A stretch of 64,000 nucleotides of DNA, taken from the NCBI RefSeq assembly GCF_002105155.1, contig NW_019029017.1, forward strand, positions 310,001 through 374,000, given 5' to 3'. This document shows positions 1 through 12,110 of the stretch, piece after piece (position 1 is the stretch's first letter; each line of letters begins with the position of its first letter). The stretch comes from Lobosporangium transversale. Its lineage: Eukaryota; Mortierellomycota; Mortierellomycetes; Mortierellales; Mortierellaceae. The translations under genes and the position numbers were made by a program. The notes under the pieces were generated by a model. That model was not told the origin of the DNA, searched no databases, and worked only from the letters and a program-made list of their open reading frames with translations.

Positions 1-56
1 GAAAGTGCTTTCAACTAACACCTTTTATTTATTTATTTACTTTAATGTAATTGTAG

Positions 57-645
57 CAAGGTAGATATGTGGGCATGTGGTGTTATATATATGTGCATGA
101 GGCTCGGGCGATATACTTGGCATGAGGCCTCGAATGGAGACCCCATTTGGGATGCATTCCTGTACAAGCGTGAGCGCTTCCTGAGTGTCCAGGATATCAA
201 GCTGCAACAGCCACAGCCACAGCCACAGCTAGCACAGCACATGGCACACTCAAATCCTTATAGGAGCCACACCCCTCCTTCTCACATCAATCTGACAGCA
301 ATCGAGCAAGTACTACATGTCACACTTGCGTGGCCAAATCATGTTCTAGATGTGATTGAGAATGTTTTGGAGCCTGATACAAGGAAACGATGGCAGGCTA
401 CTAGTGTTATGAACAGTGAGTGGTTTCAGTTAATTGAGAACTGCCATCCGACCCCTCCTCCTCCAGAACAGGTGTTGGATGAGAGCGACTTTGAGGCAGC
501 CATCCCGAGTCAGAGAGTTGGCTCTAAAGTCATTGCTGAAGGTGCGTCTGTGGCAGGATGCAAAATTGTAAAAGAAGTTAAGCAAAGGCGAACGATAGCA
601 GGGAGTGCAACAAGAAGTATAGATGGAGTCTCTCATGAATCATAG
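57..645 (+). CDS. Ser/Thr protein kinase, C-terminal fragment (HAL4/NPR-like)
   Basis: This is the last exon of a protein kinase whose start lies outside the window. An intron ends in ttgtag at 51-56, and the exon opens mid-codon at 57. It reads KVDMWACGVIYMCM, which is kinase subdomain IX (D-x-W-x-x-G), followed by a basic helix and LEPDTRKRW, the subdomain XI arginine motif. The spacing between them, with the insert around GRYTWHEA and DPIWDAF, resembles the fungal HAL4/SAT4-NPR family, which regulates nutrient and ion transporters. After the kinase fold there is a proline-rich stretch and about 60 polar residues of tail. A Q/P repeat sits at about residues 48-57 counted from the first internal Met. 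The catalytic loop (HRD) and DFG are not in the window, so activity cannot be judged. The family assignment is an inference from subdomains IX-XI only. Confidence 0.75.
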
Positions 646-1485
646 AAATCCCGGGATAATGGCTCTAGAAACTTAAAACTAAAATATAGAAATTGGGTAT
701 TGGACTCCCCTTTGAGTTGTACGCTGTAGTGTGGTTGGTCGAGGTCTTTGACTGGTTGGCTTCAAGGCCCAGTTGACGCCCAAAGTTTTACGGTTATTAG
801 GTTGAGAGTGTTCTACGATTCATGGTGTTGTCGCCTCTTTTAATGCGAGGGTGGGAACGGTGGTGAAGCGCGTCGTTTCATTGGTTATGGACATTGCCTT
901 CGAGTATCGAGTGCTCAGTATCAAAGGGCTTCTGAGCTTGCGATGTAAGGCAGCAACCAGCCTGCCATTGGTCCCAGTTCATACAATGCTTACTGTTAAC
1001 ATGGAGGATAGAGTCAGAGCATCTTTACAAAATGAGTAATAGCGAGGGGGAGATAAACACAAAATACTGAAGTGGGGACATCGAACAGCGCCTCCTAGCA
1101 TGGTCGAGCTTATGGGATTACATTTGATCTTGTGTGCCTCAAGGTAGGCGAGAACGCCCTGCCCATCCATATTACGGCAGGTTTACTTGCACATGATGAA
1201 TCATTCGTAGAGAGCATTAGCCTTTACTCTTTAGCTTTAGTTTTTGTAAAGATTAGCATGTTCTCTTTAGGACAAAACTTACTCTGCGTGGTCCAGAAGG
1301 GAAATACAAAGATCAATGAAAAGAATCAAATTTATTAACACAAAAAAAGGTAAATAGTAGAGCTGTAAAATAGCAAAATGGCAAAGCAAAATAGTAAAAA
1401 TAGTACAATAGCAAAAAAAAAAACATATTATTCTCAATGCTAGAGCCGTTTTCTCGGCATGTGGTCCCCGTACAAATACTTGCAA
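646..1485. other. Convergent 3' spacer, no gene seen
   Basis: This 840-bp spacer separates the 3' ends of the kinase (+) and the RdRP (-). Only short open frames without family resemblance occur. The A-rich part at about 1338-1430 probably includes 3' UTR and polyadenylation signals of one or both genes. Confidence 0.6.
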
Positions 1486-4400
1486 TCACGTCTGAAATCC
1501 AAGCGCCAAGGACAGTATACTATCTTCAGCATCTGGCTCAATAACTGTGTATCCTTGTTTTGGCCGACTGAAAAACCCCCTCCGAAGCTTCCCTCTCGGT
1601 CCAAGATCTTCGATGAATGTGTTGGAGTCAAAGTCGATCAAATCGACAGAACCATTAGGTGCATGATTCGTCCCAATCCCTGAGTCACGTCCCTGTAGAA
1701 GCTTAGCTGGTAACTCATATGTGTACGGAGGAAGTTCTCCAACAGTATCACTATATAGAGTCAGCTGATCCTGCCGCTCTTCCGTTCTATTACTGGGAAT
1801 CTTGTTTATGGAGACCGGCGGGTCCACTTCGAGCCCTTGCGCCTCCTGTGTGTTCATCCCTAAACCCGATTCCTCTGTTGGGGCTATTAGTGATCGCATT
1901 ATGGCCCTCGATTGCTCCTGCAGCGCAGAGCGTGGCGACGGTACAACAACCCGCACTCTCGAAGCAATCTTGCACAGGTAGTCCCACCCAATCCATGCAA
2001 AAGTATATGGTTGATCGGGTCGTAAGTTCTGGTAGCAAACCGCATACCATGCTGCGGCCTTCATCTCTACATATTTTTTTTGGGTGGGCGAAACTTCTTT
2101 AGAGCCTGGCGCATAAAATTCTTGCTCCAGTTCCGCACGGAACTTGCGTCTGATAGCGGAATACGCGGTGACGATCGATTTACGGATATCGTGTTCGCGA
2201 TTATTTGTAATTAGATCGACTCCCATGATAAAGCCGCTGACCAATTCTAGATCACTACAAGAAGATACGGGCATAAGGTCAATTAACAAAAAAATAAAAT
2301 AAAAAAAGAGAGACTAGAGAGAGAACTATCACATTTTTTCACTATTAACAATGCACTAAAGGAGTTATAGTTTTGCTTGACATACTTTTTGATCCCATAT
2401 TGGTTCATCAAAGAGCGAACCTCATCATCGTATCGCTCTTTGACTTGGCGAGCATTCTGCATGTAGTCTTCATGGCCATCAATGAGAAGGCGCTCCCAGC
2501 AGGATTGTTCATAATTTTTTGGCTTGAACGGCACCGTTTTAGCGCATTCTCGATATATCTGCCCAAGAACTTTCTTGGACGGATAAGTCTTTTCTGGTGG
2601 TTTTTCCATAAAATCAGGGTATTTCTTTGGCTTTAGTTCTACCCTAAAATCCGCTGGTTTCCCCGACTTTGGGAAATCTACAGCGTCAGAATGGAGCTGT
2701 GCAAGCCGAAGGCATTTTCCGTGGTGGGGGCCCTCGTCATAATAGTCAGAGAGGGCCAAGTGCGCGTTAGCGATTTGGCCTAGATTGTTCAGGACCGCAT
2801 ATTGAACAAAAAATTTCATGACGTCTAGGATCGTGACATCATCTCTCATCTCGGCTTCGCGACCAGCATAGACCATCGGTGGGACTTCTTTTATCTTTTC
2901 GACAATGTCAGGATCCCAAATCACCCTATCCAGAAACCAATGGCATCTTGAGTAAGCCACGAAGAAACATAAAATATAAAAAAGACAATTTCCTTTCAAA
3001 AAGCCATGCTAGGTGTGTTAAGCTGAGGGTAAAGAGTTACTCACGTAAAATCTATGACATCGGTAAAAGTAGCAAGTATATAAAGGCGTAGTGTCAGTGA
3101 AATTATTAGCGCATGATCATGTTGCTTTGTTCCCATCTGTAATTATAAGGGCAGATACTAACCGTCTCCGTCAAGATCCCCTCCACTGCACATACTGGGA
3201 ATACCCCGTTCTCCTTTGGTATTAAAGACCACAACATCGCGCAAATGCCACAGCTCAGGACAGTCGACAGCCTGAACGATCCTGATGTCTCCAGGATGGA
3301 AACATGGACAACGCACGACAGCACACTTGCCTGTGATGACCTCACGCTTACTAGGATTCCCAACGGCCGAAACTTGGACAAAAATTTCGCCCTCCTTGAG
3401 CTTCCCTGTTTCGTCGCATACTCCAAGCAAATACGCGCCTTTTTGGACATAAATCCTCGCCTTTTTGGCAAGCTCCTCCAACATTTGAAGCTTAAAGAGG
3501 GTCAATAAATTCTTAATGAACGGGTCTCCCCGTTGCAGAAATCCTGCTCGGATCATGGTCGTCATCATCTTGGATGTGCCACTTTCATCCCAATTTTGCA
3601 GCAGCATCCTATTAGCGACCGCATCGTTGGACTCAATTTCCTCTAGATCCCGAACCATACTGTTCTTTAGGTCCAATATGGTCTACGAAGAATTAAAATA
3701 GAAAAATTACACATGCAAATGTGTGAGGTCATCACGACTTGACGAGCGAGAGATAAACCTTTAAATAACCCAATTTAGCATGCAAAACATAAACGCATAT
3801 CCACACTAGCGACGCCTACCTGTTCGGGAACACCCAAGCCTGTAAGCAAAATGATGATTTGCCTATTTAGGAAGCTTGGGATAAATGACGAGGTCCTGAT
3901 CACCTCGAGAACCAAATGCGAAGCCTTAAATTTCTCCATACTTGGACGGATCTGCACACGTTTCCCTCGCAAAGGCGGATGGTAGACCAGAACACCTTTG
4001 GATCCACCCAATCGGATCTGAAATGCTGAAGGCCTCACTTCCTTCTCCATTTCAACAGCAATCGTCTCAGCCAACGTCCTAGAGATTCTTCCACAGCCAT
4101 CAGAGAATATGGCCCCATCATGCTCTATATCATCAATCATTTCCACTTCGGAAGACATCAAGTTCGCGATTGCTCTTGTGGATGAGAAACATTGACCCAT
4201 CCGTGCTGCATACTTGGCGATCGACTTTATCCGTGAAAAGTCGCCCATCCATTGTCGGATACTGTCCACCGTATCGGGGCCGCCCTGGGCACAAAAAAAC
4301 CACGCAGAGTTTTCTCTCAACTGACTCGCTGAGAAAGCTAGAAAACTATATTCGCGGTCGCCTATTTTGATACCGCGTGTCAACGCTGAGAAGATACGAT

Positions 4401-5946
4401 TGTATATGGCGTTATTTTCATTACTCGTGCTGTCCTTAGACCACACACGATTACTGCCTTCGTCCGAGAATTCAACGCGTAGGAAATAGTCGCGTTGTTG
4501 GACAAAATGCCGAATTATCCTGTTGGAAGTTTCGAGGGTTGGTGGCTGCAGATGGATGGTAGTAGGTGTAACAATAATCTTCCTGAGATTTACATATTGT
4601 TCTGCTACTATCCGAGGCCGGGTAGCAGCCTTGGATAGCTTGGCGGCTTCTTTTACAAGGTAGTCCTTGAGGTTCCATATACGCTGACGATTTGAGATGA
4701 TGTTCTCAAGAATCATAGTAGCTTTAAGGGGCTCTAGATAATGTAAGATCCCCGCCACTTCAGATGTCATATCATAATCTATGACGAGATTGAAGGAGAG
4801 CGCTGATTCGAGCATGTAGCGCACGTCGAAGTCAAGTCCTTTAAAGGCATCCATATCGGGTCTGGATGAGCTCTCCTGCACGATATTTGGCACCATGTCC
4901 ACACTGAGGAGGTTGAAATCTCTGCATTTCCTTTTAAAAAATGCCAGCCCCCTGCTTTCCTGAGGAACCACCAACCGGATAACAGTCCACCGTCCGAGCA
5001 TTGCCGAAAGATTTGGTGGACTTGGCTCAAGCGGCATTACGTTAGTGGGTGGTCTAACATGGAATTCGGCACCCTCTTTCGGAATGTCCACCACGCGTCG
5101 CATACACGAAAACATCGACCATTTTGAATTATCCGAACTTTCCATGTTCGGATCATAGCGCCAATACATGGGTGGGAAGCGCAGGTTGATGACGATTGCG
5201 GCTGTATTGTTTTTTAGATCATCGATTTGAATACACCCTTTCTCCATGTCGTGAAATTTCATATCGACATAGTATTTGATGACTGTGTCCTTGAATTCTC
5301 TCTTAAATCCAATTTTTATCATCCTACGATTTTCCTGGAACTGTATTGAGACTCCAGATGTGGCCACGAATTCACTGCAGAAGACGTTTTTTTCCAGTTT
5401 CTGCCCTAGTTCGAAGCTATTGGCAGAGCACCATGATGTGCCCCCGCTACCACCGGATTGAATTAATGTTATTTGTTGCGGGACACTCACGAGCCCTTGT
5501 ATATTGTAAGGTCGGGCCTCAAAAAGCACGATGGCATCGTGCCTGCCATCAGTCCTATCCACCGTGACATCACCAATCTCTCCAAATTGTTCGAACTTCT
5601 TCTTAATATCCATTGCAGTCATATTAGAGTCAAGATTGCTGATACGGATCCGCACACTCTCGTAGGGCTTTTTTTGGCTCAGTGAATTCTGAAGCTCGTC
5701 GCGCTCAACTTCAGAATAACTTTGCTGTATCGAGGGCTGGATCGCTATCCTTTGTGGCTGATGTGGTTGTTGATATCTATGATATGGCGTTCGGTATTGG
5801 TATTGCTGCTGTTGCTGCTGTTGCTGCTGCTGCTGTTGCTGTTGTTGCTGTTGTTGCTGTAACTGGCGAGAGCTAGAATCGCCTCTGGACGGCCATATGT
5901 AGCTCCGAGAGGTGGTTAGGCGGTAGGGAGTGGTTGGGGCAGCCAT
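1486..5946 (-). CDS. RNA-dependent RNA polymerase (QDE-1/RDR family)
   Basis: Cellular RdRPs make dsRNA from aberrant transcripts and feed Dicer in fungal RNA silencing. I read five exons: 5946-3820, 3682-3163, 3051-3045, 2925-2386 and 2254-1486. They sum to 3963 nt, giving 1320 residues. The third exon is only 7 nt (ATTTTAC); it joins DLDGD to TVIWD and gives DLDGDDFTVIWD at about residues 878-889, the metal-binding aspartate loop of the catalytic double-psi barrel. The N-terminus has 19 consecutive glutamines (residues 31-49), then an RRM-like module at about 95-150 (VRIRISNLD, FGEIGDVTV), then the RdRP body with GCGRIS at about 690. I chose ATG 5946 because the upstream in-frame extension to 6168 is a hydrophobic low-complexity stretch encoded by a pyrimidine-rich leader. 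It is divergent with MED20 across 362 bp. No catalytic residue appears lost, so it is probably functional. Confidence 0.93.
5803..5859 (-). repeat. CAG/CAA polyglutamine tract in RdRP
   Basis: Nineteen consecutive Gln codons, a mixture of CAG and CAA, lie near the RdRP N-terminus. The surrounding 60 residues are also rich in Q, Y, R and P, so this is a disordered, prion-like segment. Mixed codons suggest it is not expanding as a pure triplet repeat. Confidence 0.9.
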
Positions 5947-6308
5947 TTTGGTGGATAACAGAAACCGGAACGCCAAAGGAACGCTTTGTATTGAATCGTG
6001 ACGACCTTGAGGAGGAAAACGACTGATAGAATAGAAGACGGAAACTGAAAGAGCAATTGAAAGAGGAGAAAAGGACAGGGAGAGATAAAGGAAGGAGAAG
6101 AGCAAGGGAGCACTGGTGTGGAAGAAGCGATTGCTTTGAGAATGAGGAATCAAGCGACGATGAAACAAAAAGAATGATGCACAAAAAAAAAAAAGCTAAA
6201 AAATTCCACACGCTGACGCCACCATTAATTTTTTTTTTTTTTTTTTTTTTTTCAAATTCGTATTTACGCATCCTTAAAGCATCAGGAAGAAGTACAAAAA
6301 ATCCATCA
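5947..6308. promoter_or_regulatory. Divergent promoter region of RdRP and MED20
   Basis: The two start codons face away from each other across 362 bp. The stretch has an A12 run at 6182-6194 and a T24 run at 6229-6252, which may act as nucleosome-excluding poly(dA:dT). No specific operator was recognised. Confidence 0.5.
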
Positions 6309-7519
6309 ATGGGTGCCACCTGTCTAGTTCACTGGAAGGATGCCAATGGTCAGCAGTCCCTTACATTACTCTCTGAACGGCTTCTCAAACAGTTCCATGC
6401 TAACCCCATTGGCCGATGGACCATCAATTGGAAGGTTTTTAGGGACACTAGTCCCGTCTCAAAATCAGGAACAGGAAAGATGCTCCATGTTGTATATGTT
6501 CAAGGTGGCGCAACTGCTCGAGGCGTTCCTCCAGGATCCCAGGCGGCTAACACGTCAGCAGGGAGCGTTTTAAGTGGCACAGGTGCTGGTCTAACTGGAA
6601 ATACAAGTGCTATAGCGTCCAATGGTGTTGGGAGCGCAATATCAGGGATGGCAGCTGGGACTGGGGGGATGGGCTTGAATACGGGATCAAGCAAAACTGG
6701 ACTAGGTATTCTTCCACCGGGCGGGCCTTCTGCTAACATAGTAGGAGCAGGAGCGGGTGTAGGGAATATGGGAGGATTGACATCAGCGCAAGCAGCTGCT
6801 GATTCATACAATTCAACAGCATGGTGTCTCATTGATGATGGTGCTGTGGGACTGACGTCGGCATCTGCAGCTTCTACAAACAATGTCAATACATCTTCGA
6901 ACACGGCCGGTGCTGATGCAGCAGGTTCAAAGAAAAAGGCTGTCCTGGTCGAAGTCGAAAAAGACATTGAAGCGCTCATTGCCAAATTGAAGAATCTCTG
7001 GGTCCACCGACAACATGCACAAGTTGAGGTCCGTTCACTTGTTCGGCATGTGCCATATGTATTACTCACAATGGTCGTAATAACCTGTATACTCTTTTAA
7101 TGGTTCAATAGGGGTATGTTTTCGACCTGGGTGATTTTATTGTAAGAGCAGGAAACATTATGGTTGCTTCAACGAGCTATAAAGGGATGTTAATTGAGGT
7201 AAGCTTTGTCACCAATATGAGGGAAGAGATGAGTCTCAATCACAATTATCATGTTATAACATGTCTGAAGTACTGGTTTTCATTCCCTTTAAACACATTT
7301 TCAAAGATCGAATATCTCCCACAAACATCTAGCGCCATAGCTTCCAATGCCATTCTCGAGGAATTTGTCCGCCTAATTTCTCCACCAGGAGTGACACTTT
7401 ATTCTCCACAAATGCTTGATTATCCCTATGAGCAAGTTGGATTGGATTCAAAGCACTGGTCCATGCTCCATTCTGGTTTCCAATATATGACTCTCTTTAG
7501 GAGACAGCACATCCTGTAA
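6309..7519 (+). CDS. MED20: Mediator complex subunit 20
   Basis: MED20 belongs to the Mediator head module, where it pairs with MED18 and contacts RNA polymerase II. Exons are 6309-7028, 7112-7198 and 7307-7519, giving 339 residues. The diagnostic start MGATCLVHW is present. After the splice, QVEGYVFDLGDFIVRAG and YKGMLIEIEYLP match the conserved core of the family. The first donor is a weak GTCCGT, but the phase-0 join restores the family motif. Between about residues 75 and 205 there is an insertion rich in Gly, Ala, Ser and Thr, which makes the protein about 130 residues longer than usual and is probably a disordered loop. It shares its upstream region with the RdRP gene. Confidence 0.85.
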
Positions 7520-7666
7520 AATAAGACTATTGACAGTTTTTCAACATTTTTATTTCCATGTTTTACACTGGTACCGAGATTTTCAAAAGTTTACAGCGCT
7601 ATTATGATTTAGAAGAGATGGACAACGATTAACAACTTGGCCATGCTGTCGGTCTTAATCTCTTGC

Positions 7667-9426
7667 TTATGTATTTAACGAGCGGGCAAATTTATATTCC
7701 GAAGACTTACTCTCATCGTCTTTTTGAGGAGGTTTGGGCATGCCGCCAGTGCTCCCCATATTGTTCATCAAACCACGAGCACTAGATAGTCATAAAGTAG
7801 AGCAGATGAGGCTGAGTGTAAACATTTCCTGAAAGTAGTTAATTCAATTAAAAATGAGTCAAACATATATAGCTTACGCCTCGGCAATCTGGGGATCCCT
7901 CATAATCTCGTCAATGTTGGGGCGCTCGCCGCTAGACATCATGCGCTGGGCCATCTGTTGCATAGCAGGATTGGTCATCAATGAGTCTAAGGCTCCGGAT
8001 TGCATCATTTGCTGAGCCATGTTCATCATCGCTGGATTCCTCATTAAAGTGGCGAGGTCGGGCATACCAGCACCACCGCCTAAGGCACTCAGATCAGGGA
8101 ATCCAGCAGGAAGACCACCAGCACCTGCGCCAGGACTGCCACGAGCTGAAGGAGCAACTTCGTTATCACGGGCTTTGGTACGAGCAGTGTTGAGGGAGCT
8201 CTTCATGGTAGGATTGTTTGGCTCAAGTTCTAAGCCTTTCTCATAAGCAGTGACAGCCTCTTTATACTTGCCAACGGAGAAATATGCATGGCCAAGGCGA
8301 CTGTACGCTTTGCTATATGAAGGATCAACTTCTGCTGCTTTGAGGGAGTCTTTAATCGCATTTTGATGATCACCCATCTGACTATAAGCAGCAGCACTGT
8401 TGGAATGATAGTAAAAGTTTGAACCAATGAATATCTTGCGATCGTGCTGCGGTCTCTTCTGGGATAAGAAAAAAAAAGTCCCATATCTTACCGGTTAGCA
8501 TAGTACACAGCATTGTTAGGATTGAGGACAATGGCCTCACCGTACAGACGGATAGCCTCGGCATAATCTTTCTCGTTCACCTTGCGGTTGCCTACATAGG
8601 TCAACAAATTAATTATCCAAACGCCCAAGTGACCATCCTTAAGATCTTTAGTATCGACTCGTTTCATAGTAGAGTGAACCGAAAGAAAATAAAAAAAGCT
8701 TCCTACCAGCAACTTTTAGCTCTTCGGCATTCTTCTTATCCTCAGCGGTAGGCTCAGTAACCTTGGGGGTAGTGGCGGTGGAAGAAGAAGCGGCTGGTGC
8801 CACAGCAGCATTCTATCAAAAAAAGTTTAGATATTAGTAGACTATCAATCAGAACTTTAGTTTAAATTCCTGCACTTTCATGCTTCATCCCGAGACAAAT
8901 CAGTAAGATATCCTTGTCCAATTTTTCTTGTAACTATTATCATATTTATCCTAGATCTCTTGTGTGTATTAAATTCCACGTGCGTGTCCTTGTGGTCCTG
9001 TGCTTCCTTTGCCTGCTACACGTCAAATCAAGTCAAGTCCAGTCAAGCCAAAAAAAAAAAAAATTACAGTTGTGCTATATTCTCTTGTGCCGTACCTTGT
9101 TTCCAAGCTTTTTCTGGGCATTCACGAACACCTCAAAAATAGACATGAGTGTAGCGGGTTTGGTGCTGTAGGTTTGCGCTTGAGCAGAATCGTTCAAATC
9201 AACTCCAAAGGCCTCTCCAATACACTGAATGGCGACTACCATTCAAGTGAGATGAACTGTTAAAACTTCAGCCCAGAATTAGATAAAAAGGAATTGATCA
9301 AAAATAAAGACTGTGCATACCCTCGACACCCTCAGCATCATCGGACTTAATGGTGCCATTGTTAATGGAGGTCTGGAGAAACTCGAGAATGGAGAATACG
9401 AGATGCTTCTGCTTTTCGTCAGCCAT
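7667..9426 (-). CDS. SGT2: Small glutamine-rich TPR co-chaperone (SGTA/Sgt2)
   Basis: Sgt2 receives tail-anchored proteins after synthesis and passes them to the GET pathway, and it binds Hsp70/Hsp90 tails through TPRs. Six exons (9426-9321, 9235-9096, 8812-8707, 8591-8492, 8396-7878, 7781-7667) give 361 residues. The N-terminal dimerisation domain ends in VAIQCIGEAFGV. It is followed by an Ala/Pro linker and then three TPRs starting at NRKVNEKDYAEAIRLYGEAI, including YANRAAAYSQMGDHQNAI. The C-terminal part has Met/Gln/Asn-Pro repeats (RNPAMMNMAQQMM) typical of the STI1-like client-binding region. Length is close to yeast Sgt2. Splice phases are all consistent. Confidence 0.93.
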
Positions 9427-10878
9427 AATATGGGTAATTGCGAAATTGAAGGAAGATAGCGAAACTGAAAGAAGACTTTCGAAGACAGATAGAACATACC
9501 AGTTATCACGTGATAAGCCATTAAAATATGCTGATCAGACCTGTTTCTTATTCTGGTTAGGCCAAATCAATTGACTGGGAAGCCAAGCAGCCCAACCGGT
9601 ATTTATCTCTGAGAAGGAAGCCAAGGCTTCGACGACAATAAAATTGGCATCGTCATGTTCATCAGATGGCCAAGCTTAGCAACAGCAACCGATTGGTAGG
9701 CAAGCCTTCATTCACACTATTAGGCTACCATTGGCTTAATAGTTTGCCAGCCACTGGGTATTGGAATTGAAGATATGAATGATATTTAAAACATATGCTT
9801 TCTTGGCCCTTTCTATCCTTGGTCTATAACAATTCATAGGCTGGAAGGCGGGCACTGTAGCATATCGAGAATGCGGTAACCATTATTGCTTCACTTACAG
9901 CTTAGGGCTGTTCTCCCAGTCATTGCTGTCGCGAACTCTTTGCAGGCGCTACTGAGGAAGTCTCTTGCAGTCCTGCTATCATGATGGACATATCTTTGGC
10001 GCCAACCGCATCAACCCAAATACACCTCACATTTACAGCAGTATTTTGATCTTGATGGGCTTGATTTCAGAAAACTGGTGCAGTTGGCACAGGGGTAACA
10101 CGCATTAACAAAATACTCGTAACGCTAGCAGCTCCATACCTCAATAACTGATCTTCCTTAGCATGCGTTCACTAATATGCGAACTGATTTGGGTCAATAT
10201 GTGTGCTCGGTGCATCACATCCCAGTTCTTTAGTTCGTAATAATCATGTCAAGTATTGTGTAAAAAATGGATTGAGTAGATTTAGACACCGGCAAAGCTA
10301 CCATGCATCATAATGATGATCCCCCGTGTTGATGACAATAAGTCAATGTAGTTTGCTACGCTGTCTATACTATTGGGATCTCCCTAGCACAGAGTGCTGG
10401 ATCCGGCCTGCCTACGAGTTGAACTCCCTAAATGGGCAAATTTGCCCGTTGAGTGGCCCAAGAGATAGCTTGGGGAAGATGGACATTGTCGCTGGACCTA
10501 ATCAAGTCAAAGTTCTGATTATTAGCATTTCTCGAGATCCAATTAGTATTACGAAAACAAACTATCGCAGTCCTTATACCTCCCAAAGAGACGACTTCAT
10601 GATAACAGAGATACGTCTTGTCAGTCTATTGGGTGTTGTCATATGGAGAAATGAACGACTTTTTTGAGTCATCAATGTATGCATTAGAGCAATTGAATTA
10701 ACGCATACAGTAATTTACACCTCAGTTTCAAAATAAGGCCCAATTGCCTTATTCACTTTCTCCTGGTCCTTGTAAATGCTCCTGAGTTTTGTTTGTGAGG
10801 TTGGTCCGGCCAAATGTTGCTGAAGATTGATGCTTCATAATTTCCATATCATCGGTTTATGTTTCAGAGAGCATTGCT

Positions 10879-10919
<41 letters not shown>

Positions 10920-11110
10920 AAACTTGTGAAAAGCAATCTAATATTCGACCTATACTTCTTGGTGGGATCGTCCATCAAAAATACAAAGAAGTATGCTAGG
11001 AGTTGGTATAATGTCTTATCACAGATAAAATAGAAAAGCAATCTGTCAGACGAACAATATGATCGTTTTTATTGTTATTCACTGGAAGATCATTATTTTG
11101 TTAATCTGGA
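9427..11110. other. Gene-poor spacer with poly(A) tract
   Basis: About 1.7 kb upstream of SGT2. The longest frame (10326-10667, +) looks like chance coding: no domain, and many Cys, Trp and Ile residues. T8 then A32 lie at 10878-10917. I see no RNA gene and no transposon ends. Confidence 0.5.
10878..10917. repeat. T8-A32 homopolymer, largest spacer example
   Basis: Eight T followed directly by 32 A in a gene-free region. It is one of about 25 runs of 20 or more A or T in the window, none of them inside a coding exon. Confidence 0.95.
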
Positions 11111-11643
11111 TTAAGGCCCGGGGAAGATGTTGGGATAGTAAATATAGGCCTTACCAAAAATGGCGGCTGCTGTAAGCATACCAATCCCAGGTATGGAGCA
11201 GGTCAGCTCGGTTTCATGTACCAAAAAACATGCCAGAAGCGAAAAGCATATGAGAGCCAATAAAGCATTGATACAAACACTTTCATGGAAGTCGATAAAG
11301 GCGACGAAATGAACGCTGAGGAGACAATGCAGGATCTGACAGCTACTGTTCCAGCTTTTATTCAAGTACCGCCAAGTAATAGGAGCGCCCAAGAAATGCT
11401 TCTCGATTTCGAGCCCAGATATTGACGTCCTTAAACGATCAGTCCTACAACGTCGTAGCACACTGAATAAACTGGTTGTATCTTTCTGTGACCGCTGAAT
11501 ACCACACAACTACAGCTGACTAAATACCACGATTCATCGTTTTTTTGGTGCCGAAGGAAATCGTGTGATATTAAGAAAACGCAAGAAACAGAATATGCAC
11601 TAGCTATAATAGCGATCCTGAACATGATTGTGGATACGTCCAA
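11111..11643 (-). CDS. Doubtful small membrane protein
   Basis: A possible two-exon gene. Exon one starts at ATG 11643 (MDVSTIMFRIAIIASAYSV) with a signal-anchor-like segment. A GTAGGA donor after residue 66 could join in phase 0 to KHFLGAPITWRYL. The second part ends in a hydrophobic helix (INALLALICFSLLACFLV) and the stop at 11111. The putative intron would be under 60 nt, shorter than any other here, and no family is recognised. It may be a chance frame in a gene-poor region. Confidence 0.25.
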
Positions 11644-12110
11644 ACGTAAGGTCTTGTTTACTGTTGGTTGCTGTGATTTAGAGCCTAATTATCGCCTTAT
11701 TGCTACAGGGTATTCTTAAAGCAGTCGGTGCCCAGGCTAAGGACGAAAAGATATGTTTCAAGAGGTATCAATAGCTTTTATACTTTCCGAAGTGTCCTCG
11801 AAACCGGCCTGTGGGCCCAAGTGACCCTTGCAGTCATGGATTTGTTGATCGCGTCTGCATAAAACGGATACCTTCTCCGAAGCATCAGATACTGTTTCAC
11901 AGAGGCACGGTGATCAATTATCGGAGCAACATATTCGCATCTTACCAAGTTGTGATGATATCGTATCTTCAACCTCAGAACAAGTGTTGTGTCTGTGATC
12001 CATCTTATGCTGCTTTATATAACTTCGAGTGTCTTGCTTCCCTTTAGTGCATATTTAAAGCAAATAAGGATATACACTCTTAAATTACTTTATTTATAAG
12101 AGGCTCTCAC
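11644..12110. other. Spacer, no gene seen
   Basis: About 470 bp downstream of the cyclin gene. It contains only short frames on both strands with no recognisable motif. The part next to 12111 is probably the cyclin 3' UTR. Confidence 0.5.

Noticed and set aside
5873-6319. Minus-strand frames upstream of RdRP with hydrophobic N-termini, including an in-frame RdRP extension to 6168
   Set aside because: They lie in a pyrimidine-rich leader; MAAPTTPYRL at 5946 fits better as the start.
10326-10667. 113-residue plus-strand frame in the 9.4-11.1 kb spacer
   Set aside because: No motif, no homologous look, chance length for this base composition.
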